Source: Asterias amurensis (Eukaryota; Echinodermata; Asteroidea; Forcipulatida; Asteriidae). From it: 64,000 bases of DNA. Of this stretch, positions 1 to 11,429 are shown one piece after another. The notes under the pieces are model-generated. The model saw nothing but the letters and a program-made list of their open reading frames with translations, was not told the origin of the DNA and ran no database searches. Each line of letters opens with the position of its first letter. The stretch's first letter is position 1. The stretch is from assembly GCF_032118995.1 (NCBI RefSeq), contig NC_092648.1, forward strand, positions 511,001 through 575,000. The letters run 5' to 3'. The translations under genes and the position numbers were made by a program.

Positions 1-250
1 AATCAAAACTAATATTTATAAACCTTAGTTAACTTTTTATTCACATTCCTCTCGTTAAAACACATATTTTAGTGACAAAAGCTTTATTTAAAAAAAATAC
101 CACTTCCAGGTGACTTTAATTTGTTAAACATATAAATCGTCAAAAACAATAACTCAAAAAATTATTTTAATGTTCAGGAACATATACTCTAATGTTTGAA
201 GGAAAAAAAATCTAATTCCAGGTGCCTTTAAGTTTGTAGTCCGACCCAAT
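1..250. other. AT-rich sequence, nothing recognised
   Basis: Low-complexity AT-rich DNA with no coding signal or clear repeat boundary. Confidence 0.5.
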
Positions 251-1730
251 TTTTGCTTAGCAAACAAATTTGTCAAGCATGTTTTTTTGCTTCACAGCTA
301 CATGAAATTGGGCCCTTGTTGCAAACTAAATATTTGCTAAACAGATTTGCTAAGTATTCAAGCCATTGTTGCTAGATGCAAACTGGCTTTTGCAAAACAG
401 ATTTGCTATAGCGTGCAGAATTTTGCAGAGCAGATATGTGCTAAGCATACGAATAAATTTTTGCAAAGCAGATTTGCTAAGAATTCAAGCCATTGTTTCT
501 AGATGCAAACTTGTGTTTTTGCCAATTGCTAAGCACGTAGGCCAAGTCATTGTTGTCGGTTCAAACCTAATTTTGCAGAGCAGATACATGCTAAGCGTGC
601 AAGCTATTCTCAGTTGTTGCAAACAAAAAATTCAGCTGATTTGCTAATCATGCAGGCCGTTATTACTGGTTAAAAAATAACTTTAGCTAAGCAGATTTGC
701 TAAGCTAGTGTTCAAGCAATTTGCTAGATGCAAACTTGTTGTTGCCAATCAGGTTTATTAACTGTGTAGTAATTCTTGTTAGCTTGAATACTTAGCATTT
801 GTTTGCAACCAGGGCCCAATTTCATGAAGCTGTTTTAAAAGCATGCAGAAATAAACTGCTTTATAGATTTCTTTGCTAAGCGAAAATTGAGTCGGGCACC
901 AGCCACAACAATACAAACTTAATGTAACTTGGGCTGTAACCTGTTTCTTTTTAGCATACCATTCTGTGCTTAGCGAGTTGTTATGCTTACTGGCTTTATG
1001 AAATGCTGCGCTGTCAGAATGGCTTGCAAATCTGCTAAGCAAAAATGTGTTTGAAACCAGTAAGAATGGCTCGTATGCTAAGCACATCTACTCTGTAAAA
1101 TTTGGTTTGCAACCAATAAGAATAGATTATGCGCTTAGCAAATCCGTTTGTTGTTAAGCAGAAAAACATTTCAAAGCAAAAATTGAGTCGGGCACCATCC
1201 ACAACAAATCAAAACTTAATTTAACTTTGGCTGGTAATGTATTTTTTTAAGCAATACTATTCTGTGCTTAGCGAGTTTTTGTGCTTACAGTCTTTATAAA
1301 ATTGGGCACTGTAAGAATGGCTTGCGCACTAAGCAAAAAATTTCTTTGCTAAGCAAAAATTGAGTCGGGCATCATGCCACAACAAAACAAAACTTAATTT
1401 CACTTTGGCTGGTAATAAATTTTTTAAGCAATACAATTCTGTGCTTAGCGAGTTTTGTGCTTACAGTCTTCATGAAATTGGGCGTTGTAAGAATGGCTTG
1501 CGCACTAAGCAACAATTTTTTTTGCTAAGCAAAAATTGAGTCGGGCATCATGCCACAACAAAACTAACTTAATGTAACTTTGGCTGGTAACGTGTATTTT
1601 CTAAGCAATACTATCCTGTGCGCAGTGAGTTTTTGTGCTGACAACCTTCATTAAAGTGGGCGCTGTGTTCAAACAGACTTGCTAAGCGTGCAAGCCACTG
1701 TTTGCAAACAAATGTTTCCAGAATAAACAT
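250..1730. repeat. Cluster of palindromic MITE-like repeats, partly tandem
   Basis: Many copies of motifs such as TTTGCTAAGCA, ATTGAGTCGGGCA and CATGAAATTGGGC recur. From about 870 to 1660 the block containing AAAATTGAGTCGGGCA recurs at about 879, 1175, 1345 and 1518, so the last three copies are tandem with a period near 172 bp. The same family occurs singly elsewhere in the window, with inverted ends resembling GGGCCCAATTTCATAAAGC. Open frames here are chance products of the repeat. Confidence 0.75.
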
Positions 1731-1879
1731 GCTAGGGGAGAGCAGATTTGATTTTGAAAGCTTGTTGTCTCGTTTATAAAGTCCTGGTTTTGAAAGGGCA
1801 GACCTACAATCAGGAATTTATGTTATATATTCATTTATTATTATTATGAGTTAATTTTTTTATGTTTTCCTTTTTTGGC

Positions 1880-1893
1880 GGGGGGGGGGGGGG
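1880..1893 (+). repeat. Poly-G tract (14 G)
   Basis: A run of 14 consecutive G. It could form a quadruplex and is error-prone for sequencing. Confidence 0.9.
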
Positions 1894-1899
1894 TCACAA

Positions 1900-3240
1900 A
1901 TCAGTCCTTCGCTTATAGAAATAGAGGGAGCTCTTTTAATCGCGCTCCTGAGAATACTCAGGAGCTCAATTTGAGCTCCTAAAAAATCACTCTTCTTAGA
2001 TTGTCAAGGAGCTCAATTTGTTTGATACCATACTCAGTTTATGATTACTAAAATGGTTAGGTCGGATCGGACTCGGACGTACACAAATAAAATTTACAGA
2101 CAATATAAAATAAAACAACCCCGATACCACTCCCGTGTGACAAAATACCGCACGATTTTAAGATTTTATGTTTATTGTTTCCTTTTTCTAAAATGTTTTC
2201 ACATTTGATATAAAGCATTAGAAAATACACATTTTCTTACGAGAAAATACGTCGCTGATCCATGGTTGATCTAGTAGTAGTTCTAGTGTGTATTACACGG
2301 ACGACGTATACAGCAGCGTGTGTGTGTACGTACCTACGTACGTGTAGTAATGTACCCGTCTGCGAGTTCCTAAAGCTAGCAATCTGTTAATTGCGCTGCT
2401 CAATCTCGAGATTGCACAACAGATGTTGATTGAGCTACGTACGCTGACGGTATGCGCTTCGCCCTCACATTTGCGCCGCCTGGAAATGCGCTAAAACTCC
2501 CACGTGACACGTCGAGTCTTGTCTCAATGCGTTTATTGCTGGTTGGTGTAGATTTTACCAATAGAGGGCGCTTAATATCACGCTAGTGCATCGTTCCAAA
2601 GCGACCTCTAGCGTTCAATGTTTCTTTTATTTATTGTCGCACGCAAAGTAACAACGACTGGTGTGAAATCTGCTTTTGTGTTATAAATAAAATACACCGT
2701 AATGATCGCGGAGGAGCGCTGTCGATCGCGCACCTGAAAACAGCCCCAGGAGCGCGGTAGGAGCGCGAGCGCGATTGCGCTCCTCAAAAACGAAGGTCTG
2801 CACAAATATAAGAAAATCACATAGGGATTTGTACATTTGATCAATTTTTGCAATTTTTTCTTTTTGGGAATTGTTTTCCTTTTTTGTTTACAACTTTGGT
2901 GCCTGGACTTCATTCTATTCTTTTATCTTAAAGATAATCTTATTTTTTATACCTAAAAATTGTTTTAAAAATACTTGCAAAAAGCCAAAGTTCGAGCAGC
3001 GACCATTTGTCAACAAATGTTCCGTGGTAACCTAGGCATATATTACATGCCGAGTACCAGTCAAAATTGACCATTGGTCGACAATAGTCAACTATCGAAC
3101 AGTCACCAAGATAAAAAGACTTAAGCAATAATGATGATGCAAATGGGCAAATTAAAATTTTGAGAAAAGTTTATTAGCAAAATCGTCAAACCCATGGTTC
3201 GTAGTAACCCTCTGGTCTATGACAGATCCACCATCAATAA
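1900..3240. other. Gene-less stretch with CpG-rich patches
   Basis: No supported exon. CpG is locally enriched at about 2270-2620 and 2690-2800 against an AT-rich background, and AGGAGCTC/GAGCTCCT inverted motifs occur at 1930-2010. This may be an old promoter or a GC-rich repeat; nothing decides between them. Confidence 0.35.
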
Positions 3241-3242
3241 AA

Positions 3243-3545
3243 TTATTTAAAAAAAGTGGTGTGTCATTGCCGAGCCGATAAGGGCACCGGACTCATGCTC
3301 TGGTGTTTCTTTTCAGCAGAGTGTACGAGAGCCCTGACACTTGTGACCTTAAGCCAGACACTTGACCATTATAGCTGCATCCTTCAGATGGACCAAAGCT
3401 GTATGTCCCGCATGTTGTGTATTGCATTATAAAAGAACCCAGTGTACTTATCATAAAGAGAATGGGCTCGCCCCTGTGTTCATATTGCGCAGCATATTGC
3501 TCCACAGAACCTTGTAAACCGTGACCACGGTGCTATAAAGAATAG
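3243..3545 (+). repeat. tRNA-derived SINE-like element
   Basis: The head, starting near CATTGCCGAGCCGATAAGG, resembles a tRNA-Ser/Leu A-box region. It continues with CTCTGGTGTTTCTTTTCAGCAGAGTG, a segment shared with the clearer SINE at 32.47 kb. The B-box is degraded, so this is an old copy and not a working tRNA gene. Confidence 0.6.
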
Positions 3546-3890
3546 GTTTCACACTTAAAAGCGTAGCTCCCCATACCTTGCAGTAAATAATACTGAGTGC
3601 TTTAATACGCCCCTGGGCGTGTGATAAAGAGCTATGTAAAATAATAAATTATGGGTTTCTGATATAAAAAGACTAACTTACGAGTTTGCAGTTTAATGCG
3701 TTGCCTTGCTGTCCATCACTGGGCAAGTCACATAATAATGTTAGCCTCAATGCTTCCAAGTTTATCCCAGTATTGCACTACTTAGCTTCCACTGCATGCT
3801 TACTGAGCAAATGGAATGTTTCATTGAGCCAATTGCCCCAACAGTTTCAAGAGAGAAGTGAGACCAATGCATGTAGTGTCAACAAATCAG

Positions 3891-4062
3891 GGGCCAATTT
3901 CATAAGGCCTGTAGCAGAAAACTCTTGCTTGACAGAGACTGGATACCAGCCAAAATTCTATAAAGTCTACATTGTAGCAACTGGTGCCCTACTCATTTTT
4001 TGCTCAGCAAAGTTGCTTAGAATTTTATTTTTGCTGAACAGCTTGATGAAATTGAACCCATG
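3891..4062. repeat. MITE-like palindromic element (GGGCC family)
   Basis: It begins GGGCCAATTTCATAAGGCCT and ends with the inverted form GATGAAATTGAACCC. Between them are the TTGCTTAG and CAGCAAAG motifs of the family. Terminal inversion and repetition suggest a non-autonomous DNA transposon. Confidence 0.65.
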
Positions 4063-4465
4063 CATGCAGCTGATGACTGGGTGTTTACTTGTCAAACCAC
4101 ATTCACTCTCCTGGCCCACTCAATTACATTTCACTACACACTCACATAAAGGCCACAACTAATTCCAGACATTCATGGCTATTCTTACCTTTGGGGCTGA
4201 TGTATTCTATTGATTGACTGATTGATTTATTTGATTTATTGCTATTTATTTACAAGTATACACTTAAAAATTGCCTAGGTTCTCCTGTTTAAAAAAACAA
4301 AACATAAAAATATTGTTTAAAATTAAGGAATGTTTCAATTCAATTCAATATTCACACCATGTTTGCATGTCTGTAGACATATTTATGCAAAACTTGTGGA
4401 AAGTGCACATTTGTATTAATGCAAACTTACTTGCAATTGGGCTGATGCAGTGATTATTTTTTATT

Positions 4466-4600
4466 AAGGGAATAAAGGGTAGCGACGAGTTCTTCAGCTC
4501 TGTTTAAAGCCAACAGGGTCGACGGCCGAGTGATAAAGGCCCAAGCCTTTATCGCACGGCAACGACCTTGCATGGTCTTAAACGGACGTTTAAAAAATGT
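4466..4600. repeat. Short hairpin-containing repeat
   Basis: A perfect inverted repeat, GATAAAGGC-CCAA-GCCTTTATC, sits near 4530-4555 in a GC-richer 130-bp segment. It is probably the core of a small fold-back element. Confidence 0.45.
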
Positions 4601-4654
4601 AAAAAAAACCACAATTATAGACACTTTAACAATTGAAAATTCAAAGTTTTAAAT

Positions 4655-5215
4655 AAGGGAATCAATGTGTGGTGAAGAGGTTTTCAACTAGTGGTTTAAT
4701 CCCAACGAGGCCTGGTTCTTGATAATTTTACCGAGACGAAGTCGAGGTAAACTATAAAGAACCAGGCCTCGGCGGGTTTAAACCACTAGTTGAAAACCGA
4801 TTCAACACACTTTGATTCCCATTCATAAATACCTTTTCGGTCAAAAACATCATCACTTTTTGGTCAAAAAGTAAAATAAATGCAAAAATTATAATTGTTA
4901 AATGATTTCTTTCAACACAACACCCCTCCAGCTATGAAATGGTAAAGCCGTCTGCTGCCCTCGGGTAAACAACTCCTTATAAGGGAAAGCTGTGCGCGTA
5001 TCGCGTGATGTGGCACAACTTTTCAGCCGTTGCTCTCGACCAATAGGAATGAAGAAACTGTCTTATAAGAACAGGTTATTATACCACAAGGTCGCGTGTC
5101 ACGCCCATGAATTAACACGTTTTACGGGTCATAAACAAAGGTTTATACACAACCACGTGACGCGCTCTACACCAATAGGAATAGCGAAACTGTCTGAGGT
5201 ATTTATGAATAATTT
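4655..5215 (+). repeat. Fold-back repeat element, copy 1
   Basis: The first 170 bp fold back: GGGAATCAATGTGTGGTGAA at the start is matched by an inverted CAACACACTTTGATTCCC near 4823, with an inner inverted pair around AACCAGGCCTCG. A conserved tail of about 380 bp follows (AACTCCTTATAAGGGAA, GACCAATAGGAATG, TATTTATGAAT). Further copies lie at 9.77-10.32 kb (inverted) and 29.16-29.67 kb. No protein is encoded. Confidence 0.8.
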
Positions 5216-5720
5216 TTGTCAAAAACTTTCTGAAGAGTCTGTTTGATGCACGTGGGTTGTGTGCACGCACGCGCGCTTAGGCTACACGCAGGAAGCGCGG
5301 TTAACACGCGGAAGCCAGTTGGTTATAAACACTCTTTTCATTATCAAAGGTTTATACACCCCCACGTGATGCGCTCTTTACCAATACTCTCTTTATGTAA
5401 TAGAGTGAAAAAGCTCTCTTTGAATTGCCATATGAAGGACAACTCTTTTTTTGAGTGGTCTTCCATCCTTTTAGATTGAAGTTTGCATCTTTTTGAGTGA
5501 TTTTTTACTCTGTTCTGGAGTGAAACCCCCTCTAACAGAGTGAAATAATCACCACTCTTTTTGAAGAGCCATATAAGGGACTCTTTTACATTTAGAGAGT
5601 AGGAATAGCAAAACTGTCTGAGGTATTTATGAACAAGGGAATCAATGTGTGGTGAAGAGGTTTTCAACTAGTGGTTTAATCCCAACAAGGCTTGGTTCTT
5701 GATAATTTGGTTCAAATAAT
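5216..5720. repeat. Fragments of the fold-back element
   Basis: Tail motifs (CACGTGATGCGCTCTTTACC, GTCTGAGGTATTTATGAAC) and a second partial head (GGGAATCAATGTGTGGTGAA at about 5638) show nested or tandem partial copies. Confidence 0.6.
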
Positions 5721-6290
5721 TTTGTAAAAAACTCTTTTTTTGTAAACAAATTTGAAAAACCTTATCATTTTGGGCTATAAGTTGTGTCAACCCAATTACA
5801 CTTGGTGATAATTTCGGCCACACCCACAAAATACAGTTAATGTTTATATTACAAAAACTATGTAGCCTTAAGTTTTAAATGTCATGTTTACATAATTGTA
5901 TTACAGCGGGCTGATTTGTTTCACTGTACATTTAACAGTTAATCACATTGATGAGGCACTGGGTTATTCTAGATTGGTTCTTTAAACATTAATTCAAATA
6001 ATGCAATTTTTGATAAAGACATATTTACATCCTTGGTTGCTCAGATACAACAGTTCTTGTGCAATCTTTTGAAAATGTGAAAAGAACCAATTGTTTCCAA
6101 GCTAATAAAGGTTCTGCGCTCTCCTCAGCATTGATCAAGGCTGTTTTGGAAAGTAAGCCAAAAATGTCTTTGTTTTATAAGCTATAACATGTTTTATAGA
6201 TTATAAAAAAAAAAATGGTTGTTTGGGCTACAACAAAATTATTGTCTGAAATATTTGTTTCTAACCATAGGTTTGTTGTTTTGTTTTCGT
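5721..6290. other. Sequence upstream of the first exon cassette
   Basis: AT-rich, with no coding signal. It ends in a pyrimidine-rich tract leading to the acceptor of cassette exon A1. Confidence 0.4.
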
Positions 6291-6298
6291 TCCTGCAG

Positions 6299-6396
6299 CT
6301 CCAGTCTTCAAAACATCAACATGTCAACAATTGAATGTCTGTGACCCACATATCATCATAAAACCTGGCATAAAGATCTACCTTCTCTGTAAACAG
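6299..6396 (+). pseudogene. Cassette exon A, copy 1
   Basis: Flanked by a good acceptor (TCCTGCAG) and donor (AACAG|GTATG). The core ACATGTCAACAATTGAATGT is shared with copies at 7376, 10482, 14238 and 16099 and, inverted, at 24238. One frame is open throughout (PVFKTSTCQQLNV...) but it differs from the frame open in A5, so frame is not conserved between copies. I do not recognise the family. It is either a decayed exon or part of a non-coding transcript. Confidence 0.55.
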
Positions 6397-6927
6397 GTAT
6401 GTTGCAACACTTACAGTCCCAATTCCTTCTTCCATATCCAAAGTGAAGGATTCAGACTGACTTGGGCCAGTAGGCTCAAATGAAAAGTGCACTTTTAATG
6501 ATTAAAACTTTAAACTAAATCCATGCCATAAAACAGAACTTTGTAAAAACAACTCTAGAACTTTGCCCCTCCACCTTCCCAATGATAGGGTTAAGTGAAA
6601 CTTGTTTGAGGGAAGAATCATTATGACTGAAACCAAGCCTACAAAGTTCATCACTGGACTTAAAATGTTGGTTTGTTTTAACTGATGATAAATTTCACAC
6701 CAACACAAAAACCTCAAGCAAACTGTTAAAGGAATTTGACCCCACCCCCACCCCCCCCCCCCCATCTCCAATTACTGTTGCTTAAAATAATCTTGATTTG
6801 CACAAGTTCCTCTGATTATTTTTTTCAAATTGTTGGTGTTCTGCAAGTAAATTTGATACTAATTCTAAGCTGAAAGCATTTCATTTAAAAGTAAACATTT
6901 GAGGTCAACTGTTTCTTTTTTTCACAG

Positions 6928-7002
6928 GAAGGCTTGCCATCTTCAAAGATGTCTACACTTCAACTGGCCTGTGATTAAGGAACTGCTCTTTTTGATAAAA
7001 AG
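6928..7002 (+). pseudogene. Cassette exon B, copy 1
   Basis: Acceptor TTCACAG and donor AAAAG|GTAAAT. With a one-base start phase the exon is open (KACHLQRCLHFNWPVIKELL...), 75 nt, and it matches B3 residue by residue (KACYLQRCLINWTVIEELL). An open frame shared by two copies hints at past coding. It would follow exon A in phase (AG|G). Confidence 0.55.
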
Positions 7003-7155
7003 GTAAATTTGCGAAAAAGCAAATTAGTAAAACTTGCTCCTTAACAGAACTCGTATTTAAGCCTGATGTAAACATTACACAAAATCATTTAATGGGAAGC
7101 AAGTTTACATAATGCAAATGTTTTCAATTGTTTTGGGTGTAGCAAAGAAAAGTTG

Positions 7156-7233
7156 ACTAGAGTGGGATTTGAACCAACTACCTCCAGGTTAGCGTGCAAG
7201 CGCGCTACTCTACCAACTGAACTTTACTAGCCT
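7156..7233 (-). repeat. tRNA-like SINE head in the cassette unit
   Basis: On the minus strand TTCAGTTGGTAGAGTAGC resembles an A-box region and GGTTCAAATCCC a B-box. Equivalent sequences recur in later units at 13.7, 15.7 and 18.1 kb, so the element was present before the units multiplied. It is not a plausible functional tRNA. Confidence 0.6.
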
Positions 7234-7375
7234 GAGGATGGGGGCCTCCCTATTTTGTTGTCATCTTTGTTTGGTGTGCAAGTAAGAACCCATACAACCA
7301 TATGACTTTGAATTGGCTACAAATAATTTATTTGTTTTTAACAAAAAGAAGTGTGTTTGTTTTGTTTGCCTGCAG

Positions 7376-7474
7376 CTCCAGTCTCCGAAAACATCTACAT
7401 GTCAACAATTAAATGTGTGAGACCTGCTTATCATCATACAGCCTGGTATCCAGAACTACCTTCTCTGTAAACAG
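7376..7474 (+). pseudogene. Cassette exon A, copy 2
   Basis: Acceptor TTGCCTGCAG and donor AACAG|GTAAAT are intact. An indel relative to copy 1 shifts the frame, and no frame is fully open. Its B partner is missing: where B2 should lie, the sequence is replaced by unrelated DNA that includes a DLG fragment. Confidence 0.55.
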
Positions 7475-8215
7475 GTAAATTGAAATGCTACAATCTCAAT
7501 TCCTTCCTCAGTATCCAAAGTGAATGATTCAGAAAGACTTAGGGCCAGTAGGCGCAAATGACATTTGCCTAACACAGGGTCTCAATCCAATCTTATCAAG
7601 TACGACCAATTTGGACTAGAGTGATATCGAAGAAGGGGACATGGAAAGGTTGAGGCCACATGGTGGCAGAAATTGTTATAATTACTGCTTTTTTTACACC
7701 AGATCTTTAAAGAGAAAAACATTTTATTTTTCCAATAGTGGTCAACTACCAAAAGTGCCCTTTTAATGTAAATATTGGAAACTATATACATGTCTGCATA
7801 CAGACCTTGATACATGTACAATTGAGGCAAGTTTCTTGAACACAAATCTAGAACTTTTGAAAATCCACCCTTCCCTGTAAGTCTGAAAGGGCCCTTATAG
7901 GGTTATGTGAAACTTGTTTGAGAGAAGTATCAGTTTGATCCCAATCAACACACTCACAACATCATTTGATAAAAATTTATAAAACAAACTTACAATCAAG
8001 CTTCAACAAGAAAGCGTTTTGTTTTAAAGTTTCGAATAATTGAGCTTTTAATGCCTTCGCTGTGATGATCATATCAGTTAGGGTTAGGTCTGATGTGTTG
8101 TAATCAAAACACACTGAAAACAACAACTGTTTCTGAGCAAGGCTTTAACATCAAAATTGTTAAATAGTTAAATGAATATAACTAGATATAGCAAAGCATC
8201 ATGTATATCCATATC

Positions 8216-8404
8216 AACCTCATCCTCAGAGCCTTGTTTGATTATGACAAGACAAAAGATGAGCGGACTACCCAGTCAAGGATTAAGCTTTAGTCATGGT
8301 GATATCTTACAGGTAACCAATGCTAGCGGTGATGAATGGAGGCAAGCGAGACAAGTCCCTCATTCTGGAGTGGGAAGATGGGTGTCATTCCCAGTTAAAG
8401 GAGG
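8216..8404 (+). pseudogene. Discs-large (DLG) SH3-domain pseudogene fragment
   Basis: Three stretches read in different frames match the SH3 domain of the DLG/PSD-95 scaffold family. First comes RALFDYDKTKD. After a single-base insertion in the AAAGATGAGCGG region comes GLPSQGLSFSHGDILQVTNA, followed by EWRQARQV. A further shift near 8375-8385 gives GVIPS, with a stop replacing the Lys of the family's IPSKRR. Family members have an aromatic Trp pair (EWW); here it is EWR. At least two frame breaks and no guanylate-kinase domain downstream make this a dead fragment. Whether it is a retrocopy or a genomic duplicate is unclear. Confidence 0.85.
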
Positions 8405-9590
8405 TAACAAATTAAAGAAGTCAAACTCTTCATTACAAATAGTTTGTACACGCCGAGTCTCACATTGACCATCGTCAGTATTCAACTTTACTAAGTCGCT
8501 TCTCAGTTATGCACAGTGCACGTGCAACGTGACTTTTATGCACGATTGCTCAAGTTTATGAGTGCTTGACACAACGCTTTTTCAATGGTGTACATGCCGC
8601 AAAACACTCGCCACATTCGATCAAAATATTAGCCAGGTAGAGGAAGACACTGAGGTGGTGGCCAACTGAAGTTTTCGATATAGAGGTTTGTAATTTGGTG
8701 TTTTTCTTTTGTTAAAAACTGCTAAATTATGGGTTTTCCGCAGCACGCTTGACACACGGCACACGTACACATACACTGTATAGCTTGACTATCGATATAT
8801 GATGACAACGCTAAAAAGTTTGTAAAACGAACCATTGCTGCACAGGGATAGGTTGTTCGGTAATAATAAACATGCATGGTTGGACTGAAAAGAGTGCTAA
8901 TATATAAGACTGTCACATACAACACCCCAGCCAATGAATTTGATTTAAATATTTTAATAAAAAAATGATAATAATAACAATGAAGCGGATTTATGCACGC
9001 CCTCCGGAATAATACATCAAGTCAAACGCCCCCACACGCAGAGTGGAACAGGTCCATTTTGCGTATACCACATGCAAAGGTCATGCAAGTTGCAGAGCCA
9101 ACTTAAGCGTGTGGTACCTGTACTTAAACTTCGGTTAGCGGGTGTATTAGTTTAACGAAATCAGTAAACAAAGGTGGCACCATCTTCCTTGTGATCTGAA
9201 GTACCTGGTACTTGTGTAGCAAAAAATCACTGGTGCTCGGGAAGGACAGGGCGGTTGTTTATACACAACGCCTCGGGGGCATGCTCTCATTACTTACAAT
9301 GTAACACGGGTCATGAAGTGACATGAACTTGAAATTTGATTACAGCTGGTGGATTCTTTCAAGATATGAACATCAAAATACCACGAAATGATTGACTAAT
9401 AATGCCTTCAACAGATTATGAAGTAGCAAAAAATTTAAAATGTACATCTACTTTGCCAACTGCCGTATAGTTTGACCTCGTAGACGTTGTGCGCAACAAT
9501 TTCGGGCCGGTAGTGATCGACATGTAATGCGCTATGCGTGAATGAGACTGAACTATTTGTAATGTCATTATTTCCTTCACAAATTAGTAA
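8405..9590. other. Unit-foreign segment after the DLG fragment
   Basis: Not alignable to other cassette units and richer in CpG. At about 9580 the normal unit sequence resumes (CAAATTAGTAATATTTACTC), at the position that follows exon B in other units. The segment therefore replaced B2 and its flanks. No exon is supported. Confidence 0.5.
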
Positions 9591-9767
9591 TATTTACTCC
9601 TAAATAGAGCTCCAAGTTAGGCCTGATGCATACATTACACAAAATCAGGCCATACAACCATTAACTGCCGTGTAGCCAGGGATCACACCCAAGTTTATGA
9701 TACAACCTGGGAAGTGGCAAGTTGTAAACCAATTATGGCAAACTGACTGGGTACAACTGCATTTTAC

Positions 9768-10323
9768 TCAGGATTCATAAATAGCTCAGACAGTTTCGCT
9801 ATTCGTATTGGTGGAGAGCGCGTCACGTGGGTGTATATAAACCTTTGTTTATGACCAGTAAAAAGTGTTGAAACATGGGCGTGACACAAGAGCTTGCACC
9901 TGTGCAAGACAGTTTCTTCTTTCCTATTGGTCGAGAGCAACGGCCAGGACAGTTGTGCCACATCACACGATACGTGCGACGCCCACAGCATTCCCTTATA
10001 AGGAGTTGTTTACCCGAGGGCAGCGGAGGGCGTTACCATTTCATAGCTGGAGGGGTGTTGTGTTGAAAGAAATCATTGAACAATTATAATTTTTGCACCT
10101 ATTTTACCTCTTGACCAAAAAGTGTCGATGTTTTTTGACCGAAAAGGTATTTATGAATGGGAATCAAAGTGTGTTGAATCAGTTTTCAACTAGTGATTTA
10201 AACCCGCCGAGGCCTGGTTCTTGATAATTTACCTGGACTTCGTCTCAGTAAAATTATCAAGAACCAGGCCACGTTGGGTTTAAACCACTAGTTAAAAACC
10301 TCTTCACCACACATTGATTCCCT
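9768..10323 (-). repeat. Fold-back repeat element, copy 2 (inverted)
   Basis: Reverse-complement copy of the element at 4655-5215, with the fold-back head at 10150-10323. Its flanks belong to the cassette unit, so it inserted into the array. Confidence 0.8.
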
Positions 10324-10481
10324 TATTGATGACAGCTGTTGAGTGCTTCAGGAAAAGTAGACAGTGAGCAAAATATGACGTTAAAAATACCTGTTTTCTT
10401 GTTCATAAAAGTTGATTTTTGTGGAGCTTGAAATATCTGTTTTAACAACAAGGTGTGTTTGTGTTGTTTTCTTGCCTGCAG

Positions 10482-10565
10482 CTCCAGTCTCAAAAACATC
10501 TACATGTCAACAAGTAAGAGACCCACTTATCATCTGATATCCAGAACTACAATCTCTGTAAACAG
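10482..10565 (+). pseudogene. Cassette exon A, copy 3
   Basis: Acceptor CTTGCCTGCAG and donor AACAG|GTAAAT are kept. Relative to A5 it carries a small deletion and a stop after LQSQKHLHVNK. It is nearly identical to A5 outside the deletions, so these two copies are the youngest pair. Confidence 0.55.
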
Positions 10566-11429
10566 GTAAATTAAAATCCTACAATCTCAATTCCTTCTAC
10601 AGTATCCGAAGTGAAGGATTCAGAAGGACTTGGGCCAGTAGGCTCAAATAACAGATGGTCCACATGAGAAAAAATTACATAAGGTTCAAATGTTGAAAGT
10701 CATTTCACAATCAAACAACGTATGTATGAGTAGGTGCTTTTTCTCTGTGTGGAGGCGTACATTTTCTCTGTGTGGGAGGACCGTATAGGGGATGTACCAC
10801 GTACTTTGCGCGCATGTACACAACAATTGCAGTCTCCCACTTGTTTTGCGTCAAAGTCCGGCAAGGATTTTACAAAAGGTTTTAGGTACAGAAGGTATCT
10901 GTGGGTAATAGAGGCATTTGTTTTCATTTCTAAAGGTACGTTGTGATTATTTTCAACCACTTTTCGTAGATTTGTTTTCCTGTCGGGCGACAGTAAAGTT
11001 GAGAAAACTTGTGTGCACAACTTTACAAGTAAACAAACCTTCACTTGATACGCAAACAATGTTTTCAAATTGTTGTTGATATCTCTTATGTTTCCAACCT
11101 GAAAGTTTGAATTTGGTGAGTCGAACAAAACAACTGTGAAATTCATTCAAAGGATAACTTCATCCTCTACAAAATAAACTCAACTTGTAATACAAGAAAA
11201 TAATCACACCGACAGTTATCCAATGATTTCTGGATACAGCCTGAAATCAATAGAATTTTCATGGTGCAGAAAGGAGCGTGTGACGTTATGTTTAATATTG
11301 CATGCCTGCTAAAGGGTTAAATGATAACTCTAAATTACAATAAAACCCTAACAGAAGGGGGGCACATGGTGCACTCTAGCATGTTTGTGCCTGTAGCTTT
11401 TTACTAGTATAGCTCTCAAAGTTTGAGGG

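Noticed and set aside
3686-4162. A 158-codon frame as a gene
   Set aside because: It runs straight through a palindromic MITE and shows no homology or splice context.
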